A stretch of 64,000 bases of DNA from Certhia americana (taxonomy: Eukaryota > Chordata > Aves > Passeriformes > Certhiidae), in contig JAGMWU010000028.1 of NCBI GenBank assembly GCA_018697195.1, positions 4,649,731-4,713,730 of the forward strand, read 5' to 3'. Numbering within the stretch: position 1 is the first letter of the stretch; each line of letters starts with the position of its first letter. The position numbers were made by a program, and so were the translations under genes. Under the pieces are notes generated by a model. It worked only from the letters and a program-made list of their open reading frames with translations, was not told the origin of the DNA and did no database searches. Shown piece after piece: positions 22,863 through 34,973 of this stretch.

Positions 22863-25800
22863 GGCAGGAATGGGATCTACAGACAGTCAAGCACAAGAAT
22901 AAAGTTCTCTCTGCTCAGTGCTGCTCCCTGGACTGTCTCTTCCAAAATACCCTTCCTTCCATCCAAGGAGGAGAGGAATGCAGCTTTTCACTTGCCCAGG
23001 CTTGCTATCAAGAACCAGCATTTAATCTCAGCTCATCACGTGAGCCCAGGCAAGGGTAGAGACTGATCTTTGGTGAAGAAAGAGCACACTGGGGTGGTGT
23101 GATCCAAGTTAAGTAACCCTTAAATGCAGCCCAGGACAGGCTAAAACACAGTTCAGGGACACAGAGCTGGCAGAGACCACTTGGGTCAGGCAGCCAGCAC
23201 TTGTATCAAGCACTATACAAATCATTCCTGTCACAGAATAAGCAAACTTGTGACTGCTTCCATCCTGACCTCCCCTTCCAAACTCCTTCAGTGGCCCCAG
23301 TGTGCTTCCCAGTATTTCCAGAGAAGCCAAATTCATCATCCTTACTGCATCAGGACTTAGAGGAGCTTGGTGTAGTTAAGAATTCTGAATTATTTCACTG
23401 AAAGCAGCAGTTTGGGGGAAAATTACATAATTTCTAGACAAAACATCATCCATTTCTGCCAAAAGACGCCTCTCTGACCCAAACTGTTTGGAAGCTCCCA
23501 AAGTAGAAAAATAAGGCACGTTCACAGCACATGACAGGTAGCCCTGACTCTTTTTCCAGCCCTGAAAGCCAGAGAGCACACCACACATTTTCCATGCAAA
23601 GCCTCAAGACAATTCCATTTCCCAAAACCACATTCCCAAGGAGAGAAAGCTGCCAGTGCTGTTCCAGAATAAATCCCTGCCTAGTTGCTGAGGTCAGGCC
23701 CCCCCACCAGCCGTGCTGCTGGCACCCCCAGCACCCTGAGCACACTGCTGCAGGGGCACAGAGACAACAGAGGCACTGACACAGCCCCTTCCTTACCTCG
23801 TCCTGCTCCTGGGAACTCCAACAGTGTCTGCACCAGCCCGTGCAGCTCTGAGGCAATCTCAGTCCTAAACCACCCTGGAGTCCTTGTTGCCAAGCCTCCT
23901 GTGTTAGTAGCCAAATAAAAAGCAGTTTATTTCTGGTCTTGTGCAGCCTAGGGAAGCTGGCAGCTCATTCCTGGAGGGTAAGGACCCCTTCCAGAGCTCT
24001 AAGCTACTCCCATTCTGCTCCTCTCCAGAACAACCCTGAAGCTCCTCTGAACAACTCTGCCATGCTGATGCCCCAAAGTCATGGGCAGTACCAAACAAGC
24101 AGATTTTATATCAAAATAAGTAACTCTTCAGGAATGCAGTGTGCTTAGTCATTTCCATCTCGATACAAAGCTACTCTAACCACGAGGTATTAACTCCTTC
24201 CGTGCTGCTGCATCTCCTGCTGAGGAGAAGTTCTGCCTCATTAGATCCATGGACAGACCCTGGACACAGAAAATGTGCTGCTAATCCAAATTACACAGCA
24301 AAAGGAGGTTAAGCCTGGCCTCTGCCATGGGTCCTAAGACTTTTCTACTGACTGTCTTTTTCTAAAGTGATGAAATTCAACTTCTTGAAAGCAAGTTTTT
24401 CATCAAGACATAAAAAAAACCCCAAACCAGAGCACTTCCAACATGTAAACCCTGAAGGCTGCTACACCAGAGGGCACATGGACAGAACCCACAATGTACT
24501 ATTTTTAAAGTCGTGGGTTTTTAACCTGACTCACAGTATCTGAATGCCCAGGCCAGCAATACTGACAACAGCAGTTGACTCAGCCCCTACACCCCGGGCT
24601 GGCTGCCAGCCCCAGGAATGCTGCAGCTGCACACAAGAACCGAGAGCAAGTTGGGCATGGAGTTAAAAATCAAACACGACTTATCCTGGAGCAGTTCCTT
24701 GGTGCCACCGTCAGAGGTGAGATTCCACAAGGAAGTCACAAAGCCTGTGTGGCTTTCCATGGGCCACCCCAGGCAGGCTGTGTGGAGCCACAACCACTCA
24801 TTCCTTTGGGAATGTCCCAGCAGCACTAAGGCAGCTGCCCCAGGAGGTTCAAAGGGTGCAGACCAAGGCAGCACCAGAAAACCTCTCAGACACCGTTCAG
24901 ATAATGTGTTCCAGAGCTGCCTACTGAGTCATAGCCATATTTATATTACTACGACTGGAAGATTGAGATAAAAATTTCGCCAAGCAGCAATGGACAGCAC
25001 TAGGATTCAAGGTCACATCCAGGTCAGATCCTCCAGCCACCAGTGCTCAAATACACATTTCCAGGGGTTGGTTTTCCTGCTTCTTGTTTTCTCCTTTCCT
25101 TCCATCACTCGCTGATGCCAGTCCCAGCTGCCAGGAGGAATTGCTCCACCAGTGCCTGGGCTCTGTCACAGCCAGGTACCCTCTCAGCCAGGCATGTCTA
25201 GCCACAGTCACGGAACAGAGGGATGTGTGTATGCAGTGAACTGGGGGAGGCAAGGGGAGACTGGCCCAGCGTGCACAAGGAGCTCTGTAACCACTCAGCC
25301 CCACGTAGCACAAGTACCCAGAGAGACCCGACCCAGCAGAGCCCAGCAGGGCACAGAACTCTGCACAGAACCACAGAGCGGGGTGGGAGAGACCCTCCGG
25401 AGCTGTGACAGGGCTGCCACAGCACCATGGCTTTTGGATATCCCCGCGGGGAGACCCTGCAGCAGCCCCGGGCAGCCCACGCTGCTCCGCCCTCACCGGG
25501 AGAAGCGTCCCCCGAGGGTCAGCGGGGCCCTCCCGTGTGTCCGCCTGTGCCCATCACCGGGCACCCCCGGCCGGGGCCGCACGGCACCCTCCCCGCAGGC
25601 ATCTGCACGAGTGGGGGAGAGGAACCCACCCCAATCCCGGCCCCCCGTGCGAGCTGGGTCTCCTCCCGGCCAGCTGGAGCAGGCACCTGCCTCCTCCGGC
25701 CCGTCAGACACGGGGAAGATGCTGCACCGGCCGCTGCCCGCCTGCCCGCAGCCGGGACACAGGCCCCCTCGGCTCCCGCACCCCCGAGCCCGGCCGCGAC

Positions 25801-25921
25801 TGCGGGACGCCCCAAACGCCCCGGGCCACCCGCTCTCCCTGCCGGCGTAACCCACCCCGCTGCCGCTGCCGCCGCCCGCCGCCCCGTCTCACCGCGGCCT
25901 CGGCCCGCTCCCGGCCCCGCT

Positions 25922-26310
25922 CCCGCAGGACGCTCCCGGCGCGCACGGAACCACCTCCCATTGGCTGCTGTAGTCATCACTCAAGGAGTGATCCCGCCTC
26001 CTCCCCGCCCCGGAGCACCCGAAGCCGCTTTCCGTTGGTTAATGCGGCCGTCACTCAGAAGGAGGTCCCGCCCTCCGCCGCGCCCCGTCCCGTCTCTCCG
26101 CCGCCTCGGCCCCCTCCCGCAGGACGCTCCCGGCGCTCACGGAGCAGCCGTCCATTGGCTGCTATGACTGCCACTCAGTTAAAGATCCCGCCCTCACTCC
26201 GCCCCGTGGTGCACAGATCCATCGCCCATTGGCTGGTATGACTGTCACTCAGGCGACGGTCCCGCCCCCTTTCCCTCAGGGCGCTCGGAGCCGCTTCGCA
26301 GACGGGGTTT
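25922..26310. repeat. Nested tandem duplication in the promoter (74-bp units in 194-bp blocks)
   Basis: Four units share the order CCATTGGCTG (or CCGTTGG), then a CACTCA core, then TCCCGCC. The CCAAT positions are 25960, 26034, 26154 and 26228, so spacing is 74 bp within each pair and 194 bp between pairs. The preceding motif CGCAGGACGCTCCCGGCG also recurs 194 bp apart (from about 25924 and 26118). This fits one unit duplication followed by a block duplication. Confidence 0.75.
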
Positions 26311-26314
26311 TACT
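26309..26314 (-). terminator. AMPD1: Possible AMPD1 poly(A) signal (AGTAAA variant)
   Basis: No AATAAA or ATTAAA occurs on the minus strand between the AMPD1 stop and about 25850. TTTACT here reads AGTAAA on the minus strand, a known weaker variant, about 125 nt past the stop codon. Confidence 0.3.
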
Positions 26315-26437
26315 GCGCTGCCCTCACAGTCCGGTACGGCCCCGGCCCGACCGCGGCCCCCGCTCCCTCACAGCCCGGCACTGCCCCGGCCCCGCCGGCC
26401 GGCCCCCCTCACAGTCCGGCACTGCCCCGGCCCCCGC

Positions 26438-29400
26438 CTATTCGTTCTTCAGCCCCTCGGCGATGAGGTTGAGCTCGTAGCACCAGGTCTCGTAGCGGTA
26501 GGTGATGCGGATCTGGGCCACGTTCGTCTTCCGTATGTCATTGCCATCGGGCCCGTCCTCCTGGTAGTTTTCACCCAGGAACTTCACTTTCTCCTGCCAG
26601 AGGCAAAGACAACGTTACCGACCTCAGAACTCCCGCTGGCAACGCCCGAGGAAGCCCTGAGCCCACGGGCGGAGCTGGTGGCCATTCTCAGGCCGGGGGC
26701 TGGAGCACCCCAGGAGGACACACACTTCGAGGGACAGGACACACTGCAGGACACCCCCTTCGTGGGATGGGACACCATCTTCATGGGACAGGACCCCCAC
26801 GTTGTGGGACAGGACCCCCACGTTGTGGGACAGGACATGCCTCATGGGACTGCACATACTGCAGGACACCATGGAACAGGACACACCTCAGGGGATATGA
26901 TGAAACACTGCAGAGCACCCCACTTGTGGGACAGGACACACGGCAGGACACACGCCTCATGGGACAGGACACCCCTGGTGGGACAGGACACCCCTGGTGG
27001 GACAGGACACATGGCAGGACGCACCCTTCATGGGACAGGACACAGCAGGACACACGCCTCATGGGACAGGACACCCCTCGTGTGACAGGACACACTGCAG
27101 GACACACCCTTCATGGGACAGGACACCTCTCATGGGACAGAACACCCCTTGTGTGACAGGACACACTCCTCATGGGACAGGACACTCACCTGGTGGGACA
27201 GGCCGCTCTGCAGGATGCTGTTCCTGGCGATCTCACACATGTCACAGGTGCTGAGCTTGAACACCTGGGCAGCGATGGCATACTCCTCCATGAGGGGCTC
27301 CTGCAGCACAGGGTTAGGGGTCAGCAGCCTCTGCCAGCCCAGAGCTCACAGAACCACTGAATCATTGGGGCTGGAAAAGTTCTCCAGGATCAAGTCCACT
27401 AAACCGTATCACAAAGAATCATGTCTTCTCATTTTTTAAAAACTTCCAGGTACCACTGCTCTGGGCAGCCTGTTCAGATGCTTGTCCCCTGTTTCAGTGA
27501 AGTTTTTCCTAATATCCTACCTGAATATCTGCTGGTGGATGGGGAGATAGCCCAGCATATGGTGGAACCTCTGCAAGTGCCCCTGGCTTCCTAAAAACCC
27601 GAGGCCCACACAGTTCCAGCCCCACAGTGCCAGCCCCAATGCTCAGCTCACACTCTACCTTGGTGTAGTGAAACTGCATGGGGTCATCTGTAGAAAGGGA
27701 CACCATGAGCCCTTTCTGGTGGAAGTCAAGCAAGGGATTCTTGGCGTACTCCAGGAAGAGGCTGTTGTTGCTGAGTGGGGACATGGCAATGGGAATTCGG
27801 GCGAGGAAGTACAGATACTGCAGCACTGGGCTCTGCAAAGATGAGCACAGGTACCACGTTAGGGATAAAGCTGCTGCACCTTCCACCTCTCCAGGGTCAC
27901 TCCTCAGATCAGACCAGGTCCCAGCCAGGGAATTGTGTGCAAGGAGAGGTGGGCCAGCCAGCAATCAATGCTTCAGATTAAGGAGCACAAGAGGCCAAGG
28001 AGCTGTCTGATATCAAACTCAGCTGGTTCCAGTGATAACAAACATTCTGTGATGGGTCTGTGCAGCTAAACCCCCAAAATCTAACACATTGCTCAGCCAC
28101 ATCCCCAAATATGCCTGGAGAAGCCCACGGAACCATTTAAAATCTGCCTGGAGCCAGGCTGCATCAGTGTGAAGCACAGGCACAGGTAACTGCCAGCTAC
28201 ATGAGGCAGCTGTGAGCACTTCTCCCACTCTGCTGTGTCTGGGCTGCTCCTGGCAGCCTGTCCCTTGTACCTTCTTGAGGTTGAGTCCATGGGAGATGTT
28301 GTCAGCTGTCATGAAGGCTGCCAGCAGGTGTGTGAGGGCCCCGGCCTCGCCGCAGTGCGGGCGGAACAGGAACGTGTTCATCCCACGCTGCCTGGGCACA
28401 GGGAAGGAGCACTCAGAGCAGGCAAACAGCAGGCTTGGGTGGCTGGACACGACTTCAGGCCCAGCTCTTCCCCTACTATGAGTCTCCAGGAATCAAGCTT
28501 GACCTAGGAGCACATGGCTCCTTCTCTTTTTTCCTCTGTGTGTGCAGTAGATGCATCTCTGCCACCACTAAACTTTCACCCCAGTCCATCATACCTCCTG
28601 CTGAGGGGTGTCTGGATTGCTCTGGGACGTGATGCTCCAAATACAGAGTGAAGAAAACCCCACTTCTTCCACACCAACAATCAAAGAACTGAGGCAAATC
28701 ACGAGGCAGCCCCTTGGCAGATCCCAGGCCTCACCTGCGCAGGTTGTTCAGCACCAGGATGTTGGCATACATGTAGTAGATGTAGTAGGTGTAGGATGGG
28801 TTCTTCTGGGAAGTCCACTCCTCTGGCTTTGGGCTTTTAGTGCTGAACATGTGTCCACTGTGCTTGGATTCATCATCCACGCTGTCAAAGCCCGTGATCT
28901 GCTTGGCAAGAGAACAAAAAAGGTGCATCTCACACTCCCCACCTCATCGTGCTCAGGTGGGCTCGCTCTGCCCCACCACAGCTCACCAGAGCCCAGCTCT
29001 GCCCCTGTGCCCCCCAAGGGTAGGGTCAGGCAAGGCTGCAGACCTCGCTCCTCATACCCCCCAAGAACTGTCCAGGACTAGGAGTAAAGCTCACACCTCC
29101 TGAGGAGATGAGTGTGAGCCATTCACAGCCCCAGAGCAGCCAGCCCAAGGGATCTGACCCCTCCTCACACTTCTGGCCACACCTCCCCTTCCCCAGAGTG
29201 AGGCAGAGTCCACTGATGTCGTTTTCCATTCTGGGCCAATACCCCATTTCTTGTACACAAACAGGAATGAGAGTTGTCCCCACACCTGACAACATCACCA
29301 GGTGACACTCACGTGGCGTAGAAAGACACTCAGCTCTTTGTGGGCTTGGGGATTGACAGTTGCCTCAAACACAGGAACAAAGATATATTCCAGCATTTTC

Positions 29401-32400
29401 CCAAAGTGGGGGAGAAAATTCTTAGACCTGAACACATCACTGTGGACGGAGACAGGGATTAGTTGCTAGCAGAGGGACAACACAGCCCTCTGTCCCCACA
29501 ACCCTTTCAGGGATGAGGGATCCATAATGCCCAGCGCTCCCTCAGCCCCACAGCACATACTAAATCCTGGGAACTTGGATCATCCACTTCATGTTGGGCG
29601 AATAGACCCGGTGGGTGGTGAACCACCTGGCCAGCTTGGCCCACTCGTCAGGTGACCGCCCGTAGATGGAGAGCCGGGGCTCCGTGTGCTGGTACTTGGC
29701 CTCCTCCAGGTCAGAGCCAACCTCCTGCAAACCAGAGCACGCCGTAGCAAGGGAAGCCACAGCAGCAGCACGGCTTCACCCTGTTCTCCTCCCTGCTCCC
29801 CATACCTTGATGATGGTAGCAAAATACTCTCCACTGATGGCATTCTCTGTCTTCAGGTAGAGGTCCCGCAGCTCGCTGGCCCCCACGGGGTTGTACTTGT
29901 CATTGAACTTGTCAAAGCGCTGGAATGTCTGCCGACCCTGGAGCAGGGAAATCAGGCTCAAAGGCTGCCCTCACAGCTTGGCAGGGAGCAGGGACTGAGC
30001 CAAACCACCCAAAATGGCAAAACCAGGAGCTGCTGCACCCTGCACAATGCACACAAGTGTGGGTGCACAGGGAGGGGAAAAGCCATGGAGGCAAGAGTGG
30101 CCCAAGAGTGGTCTTACAGTAAATGTCCTACCACTTACAGCATGGACATCCAGGGAATCCACTGTCAGATCATAGGGGTGCAGTTTGAGCTGCTGGAAAA
30201 GCTGTTTCAGGGTGAGCTGTTTGCCCTTGGCATCATAGACCACACGGCCGGCATCCACGCAGTAGGAGTTCTTGATGAAACGCAGAAGGTGCTTCTGGTT
30301 CATGCAGGCTGCAGCATGGATGTGCGTGTCCACCTGGGAAAACAGAGGGACAGCTTCAACCTGGGATGCTTGGGTACCATCCCAGGGAGGTGAACAAACC
30401 CCTCAGGTGAGCACGTGGTGTGGGGAGCAGGGCACAGCCCAGGGGTGAACACAGCCAGAGGGCTAAACTTTGCCAAGAGCATCGAAGGCAGCACATTCCC
30501 AGTCACAGGAGCAATGCTGCTACAGACCTGGACTCTAGCATCCAGTTCCCAGGGAGGAGCAGGCACCATGACAGCTCCTCTCCAGGTCCCTGGGGCTCTA
30601 AGCCTTGCCTTTTACCTTCCTGCAGTTGTAGAAGTCACGGTGGGGGTTGTTCTTCAGCTCCTTCATCTCCTCCATCTCATTGAGCATTTCGTGCACTTGG
30701 AACTTGGACGAGAGGAACTTGAGGCGCCGGTGAGTGTAGGTTTTCCTGGTGAGAGCAAAGGGCAGAACAATCACTGGGGTCCTCACCCCTCAGCACGGGG
30801 ACATGGATTCCACCTGGGGTGGAGGAGCTCATGCTGGCCAGCCCCACTTCCCTGTGGGGCCTCCCCTGGCTCTATTACAGCTCTGAAGGAAGGCTGGCCA
30901 GCTGGGAGCCAACCTGCAGGTCCTGACTGCAGCCTGTGAGTGCTACTTTGATTAAGACCCAAGTCAAGAGGGCTGACAAAGGCTGAGGACACTTGGGCAG
31001 CCAGGTGTGTCACCAATGGGTTCCTCCTTCTTCTCAGGAAGGGGGGGGGGGCTGCCCTGACTTCCCTCTGCCCACCGAGGCAGGACCTGGTGTGTTGTGC
31101 ACTTACACAGGCCCCTTTGCAATCAAGACCAAGAGGAAGTTCATGTCATCGATGAAGTTCTCGAGGCTGGGGTAGGGCAGGTCCTTTGGCTCATTTCTCT
31201 CAGCAGCTGCCTTGTCTGCATAGACATAAACTACCCCATCCTTCATCTGCACATGGTATCCCAGGTCCTCAGGGAGGTTCCCAGCATCAAAGGGATCCTG
31301 TCCATCCTTCACTGGCGGGGTGAACACTGCAGCAAAAGGAGAATTCCATGAGGCTGCCAGCCCAAACCTCCCAGGCCTGCCTTGCTCCCCCAGCCCACGC
31401 AGCAGGCAGGGACACCCCACCACTGTGACACCAAGGAGGGGGCCTGGACAAGTGCCTTGAACAGCCCTTTCCTGAGCCCTGCCCTCTGCTGAAGCCAGAG
31501 GAAGCCCCTGGGGTGCCTGGCTGTACCTGGGCCAACATCACTTGGTTTCCAGGGCTCGCCCTCGATGGTGCGCAGGTACTGCGAGGGTGTCTTGGGGAAC
31601 CTCTGCAGTGACTGCTGCATGTTCTTCTCCCGGATGCACAGCGCCTGGTACAGACCTTTGCACACCACTTCAAAGTCTTCCACTGTCACCTGCAAGGGAG
31701 GTGATGCTGAAGGCCACCACACAGCTGGAACATGGGTGTGTCCAAGAGACACCACGGGGCGCCCACATGGAGGGAGGTTTTGGTCACAGCTATATAACTG
31801 TCAAAACATGGTTTGGGCTGGAAGGGATACTAAATCTCATCTTGTTTCAGCCCCTGCTGTGAGCAGGGACACATTCCACTATCCCAGGGTGCTCCAAGCC
31901 CCATCCAACCTGGCCTTTGACACTTCCAGGAATGGGACAGCCACAGCTGCTCTGGGCACCCTGTGCCAGGGCCTGCCCACCCTCCCAGGGAAGGATTCCT
32001 TCCCAATATTCCATCTCACCCTGCCCTCTGGCACTGGGAAGCCATTCCCCCTTGTCCTGTCACATGGTTACATGGTACTGTGAAAAGTCCCCCTCCAACT
32101 TTCTTGTCGTATCATATAATCATATCATATATCAAATCATATCAATCATATATCAGTCATATCATATCAATGTCCCACTGCTCTGCCTGAGTAGGGTGAG
32201 GAAGGGATGATAGGCAGAGACCCAGGCCTGACAAAGAGAAGCTCCTGGTTCCAGAACCAGTGAATTCTGATGTCACACCTTACATTCCTCACTGCCATCA
32301 GTAATTGACCCTGAAATGGGAGCAAGGCCTGGGCAAAACATTAAAGCTATTTTTGGAGTCTGAGCTGAAACTGAAGCAAGAAAAACAACATGCACTAACT

Positions 32401-34286
32401 CTGTGTGTCAATGATTTTTGATTTACTGCACAGACAAGTGTTTTGGGCAGTCAGAAGAGGCTGGAGTGGAGTAGGTTGGGAAACCAGCACTCCCAGCTAG
32501 GACAGTCATGGTAGGGGGAATGTGCTCAGTGCCTGAGCAGGGAGGAATTTCCAGGTCCCCTCTGCTATGCAGCTCCAGGCTGAGCAACCCTCCAGCAGCT
32601 TCTTAGAAGCAGCACAAATGTAATAGGGGGCTGAGAAGGAGATGGAGGCAGGATTTGCACAGGATGTGATAATAGTCCTGGTCAAACGGCTCTAGGTGAC
32701 CTTGCCTGTACCAGGGGCTTGGTGACTTCCCTCAGCCATTCTGGGATCCTTGGATGTGCACAGACCTCAGACAGACAGAGCTGTGTGCAAGCAGGGAGGA
32801 TGTGACAGAGTGAGCACAGCCCGCCCTGCCAGGCCCTCCCTGGAGAATCCCATGGGAATATGCAGTACCCCACAGCTCCTGCTAAGGAATTCAGCTCTGG
32901 ATCCCCAGAGATGCAGCAAGGCACCCCCAGATGCTTGTGAGGCACAGGCTGAGCTGGGAGACACCCTCCCCACTGCAGCTGGTACAGACTCCTGTGTCAC
33001 TGGGCACTGCTGAGGGACAGGCAGGGACCACAGGGCTGGCCAGTATGAAAAGGGAGCAGCCATGGAAGTACCTACCCCGGAGGCATAATCACCAGTGATC
33101 TGCACCCGCTGGAAGTGGGGCACAGTCTGGTACTGGGGGCACGCTGCAATGGCTTCCTCAGTGGCAGCCAGGCTGGGTACAGACCCCGGAGCCGTGGGTG
33201 GTGGCAGCACAGTCGTCTGCATGCGGATCAGCTTCTTCCTGCTACAGAGGAAAGGCTCAGGCAAAGAGCCCCGTTCATGGTCACACACAAGTGCAGGGCC
33301 AGGGGCACTTCCCACAGCCACGTTCCAGCTGTGCTCAGCATGATCCAGTTCCCTGGTGATCCCTGGGCACAGCACAAACCAGCACAGCATAAACCAGCAC
33401 AGCACAAACCAGCACAGCATAAACCAGCACAACACAGACCAGCACAGCACAGACCAGCACAGCACAGACCAGCACAACACAGACCAGCACAGCACAGACC
33501 AGCACAACACAGACCAGCACAGCACAGACCAGCACAGCACAGACCAGCACAGCACAAACCAGCACAACACAGACCAGCACAACACAGACCAGCACAGTAC
33601 AAACCAGCACAGCACAGACCAGCACAACACAGACCAGCACAACACAGACCAGCACAGCACAGACCAGCACAGCACAGACCAGCACAGCACAGATCAGCTC
33701 TGTGGTGATCCCTGAGCACAGCACAGACCAGCACAGCACAAACCAGCTCACCAGTGGTGTCTGAGCGCCTTAATCAGGCGCTGCCAGAAGCACAGCACAC
33801 AGCACACAAAGTAGCCACAGGCTTTGGAAGTTGCATCTTTCCAGAGTCCCCAAGTCTCCCTCCCCAACAGCTCTGTGGCCATTGCTGTGCTGACACCCAT
33901 GGAACAGGCCAAGGGTGTCTTTCTGTCCAACAGTGGAAAACAGTTGGACAGGAAATCCTGGAGTACCTGACAGATGCCCTGGGATTAACAAGGATTTATT
34001 GCACAGGTGTGGTGAGCTGTGCCCAGAGCTTTGATTTACATCCCCCCTGCTTGCTCTGGCCAGGAGGTGCAGGCTGTGCTCCTCTCCTTGCCCAGGCTCC
34101 TGGGAACTCACCGCTTTTCCACTGTGCCACTGGTCTCCTGGAGCATCATGTGCATTGTCATTTCCTGGCGGGAGATGGGGCAGATATCTTCCACATCAAA
34201 ATGAGAGATTTCCCCCCTGACCTCCTCATCCTTCACCTCGGAAGCAAAGACCTTCTCGGCAAAGGAGCGCAGGGACTCGTCCATCT
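26438..34286 (-). CDS. AMPD1: AMP deaminase 1, muscle isoform (myoadenylate deaminase)
   Basis: This enzyme converts AMP to IMP plus ammonia in the purine nucleotide cycle of skeletal muscle. Exons, 5' to 3': 34112-34286, 33076-33238, 31527-31689, 31107-31326, 30616-30745, 30139-30333, 29806-29937, 29561-29724, 29313-29439, 28735-28898, 28271-28391, 27659-27832, 27190-27300, 26438-26593. All join in phase to 730 aa from the internal ATG (34284), or about 738 aa with the candidate first exon at 34974-34995. The metal-binding VDTHIHAA motif is in exon 30139-30333. [10 protein letters not shown] is in exon 28271-28391. The family signature SLSTDDP, with its catalytic Asp pair, is in exon 27659-27832. 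The C-terminus [16 protein letters not shown] is typical. The muscle paralogue is indicated over AMPD2/3 by the N-terminal [13 protein letters not shown] stretch and by position beside NRAS. The extreme N-terminus is uncertain. Confidence 0.95.
26726..27185. repeat. Minisatellite in the last AMPD1 intron
   Basis: About 20 degenerate units of 17-34 bp share GGGACAGGACAC with CTCATG, CCTGGTG, CACGTTGTG or CTGCAGGACAC between them. The array runs to within 5 bp of the donor of exon 27190-27300. The exon end itself (TGGTGGGACAGGC on the plus strand) matches the repeat unit. Confidence 0.85.
27352..27530 (-). mobile_element. CR1 fragment in an AMPD1 intron
   Basis: Diverged reverse CR1: AGAACCACTGAATCATTGGG, ACCACTGCTCTGGGCAGCCT and GTTTTTCCTAATATCCTACC. 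Confidence 0.65.
31803..32100 (-). mobile_element. CR1 fragment in an AMPD1 intron
   Basis: Long reverse CR1 copy: ATGGTTTGGGCTGGAAGG, CATCCAACCTGGCCTTTGAC, ATTCCTTCCCAATATTCC and CATTCCCCCTTGTCCTGTCA. Confidence 0.9.
32102..32172. repeat. ATCAT-rich simple repeat at a CR1 end
   Basis: Irregular ATCATAT/ATCAATCAT units directly follow the CR1 fragment ending near 32100. Confidence 0.8.
33370..33745. repeat. 15-bp minisatellite in an AMPD1 intron
   Basis: About 24 copies of ACCAGCACAGCACAG, with A/G and C/T variants (CATAA, CACAA, AACACAG), plus a short second block after GATCCCTGAGCACAGCACAG. Fifteen is a multiple of three, so several frames stay open (for example 32767-33690 minus), but these are not genes. 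Confidence 0.95.
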
Positions 34287-34973
34287 CTGCAAAGAGAAGT
34301 TCAGTGTCCCACAGGGAGGTGATTCCCAGCCACTGGAACAGGCAGGTGCCCCTTGCAGGCAGCTCCATGCTCAGCTGCCACTTCCTTGTGGCCCCCACAC
34401 CCTAGAGAAGACTCTGAGCCACCTCCCAAATTTGCAGCAAGGCTGGGCCACAGCTGGTGGGCTGGAGACATACCTTGATACCCCCAGTACAGCAGGAAAA
34501 GTAAATACAGTCCAAGAATGCTGCCAAAAGGCCCAGAGAGAAGCAGGTTCTTGGGAAGGGTGGTTATGGGAGCATGCACTGGGTGGAAGAGGGGAAAGTT
34601 GGCAGAGACCTTACAGCTCCAGGGAGCCCGAAATCCACTTGCAGCAGCAGTCAGGGGGAAGACAGAGGTATGGATGGGGGCAGAGCTGGCAGCCTGAGCA
34701 TTCAGCTCCCACCATCCCAGCTGGGCACTCCCAGCCAGCAAAGGTACCAGAGCCACCATGGACACAGGGCTGGCTGGAGCTTTATGGACGAGGACAAGAA
34801 AGGTTCAAAGCCCTTCCACTGCCAACAAAACACCATAAAACAAGAACCCAAGGGTTCTGCTGGCAGCAGCTCCCAGAAGCAGATGTTTGCATGGCAGCAC
34901 AGGGGGTTTGGCAGCAGGTTTTGGCAGCTCACAAAGCAAGGTGAGGATCAGTGCCCAAGGATGGACCTCACCA

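Larger units (their letters stand above)
19614..25400 (-). other. DENND2C 5' intron, no further coding exon seen
   Basis: Between the first coding exon and the CpG island I see no conserved exon. The stretch holds the two CR1 fragments at 22203 and 22733. Long open frames such as 20812-21567 are GC-driven and show no domain. A 5'-UTR exon could hide here, because splice sites alone do not identify one. Confidence 0.5.
25400..26440 (-). promoter_or_regulatory. DENND2C: CpG-island promoter, probably DENND2C
   Basis: This is a dense CpG, GC-rich island between the AMPD1 stop codon and the DENND2C 5' intron. Three CCAAT boxes read on the minus strand (25960-25964, 26154-26158, 26228-26232), with a degenerate CCAAC at 26034-26038. 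Plausible first-exon donors on the minus strand are GCCGCG|GTGAGACG near 25888 and CTCCCG|GTGAGG near 25496. The CCAAT orientation and gene order point to DENND2C. The exact TSS cannot be read from sequence. Confidence 0.7.

Noticed and set aside
25152..26241. Overlapping long plus-strand ORFs (232-278 codons)
   Set aside because: They lie in the CpG island, where stop codons are rare. They are proline/arginine-rich and have no domain.
26726..27185. Repeat-spacer pattern that could suggest a CRISPR array
   Set aside because: The units are degenerate, of unequal length and lack unique spacers. The context is a vertebrate intron.
32767..33690. 307-codon minus ORF with CWSVL repeats, and similar plus-strand ORFs
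   Set aside because: Translation of the 15-bp minisatellite; the period keeps frames open.
33754..34944. 396-codon open frame on the plus strand
   Set aside because: It runs antisense across an AMPD1 exon and introns. It shows no domain, no splice pattern and no conserved motif.
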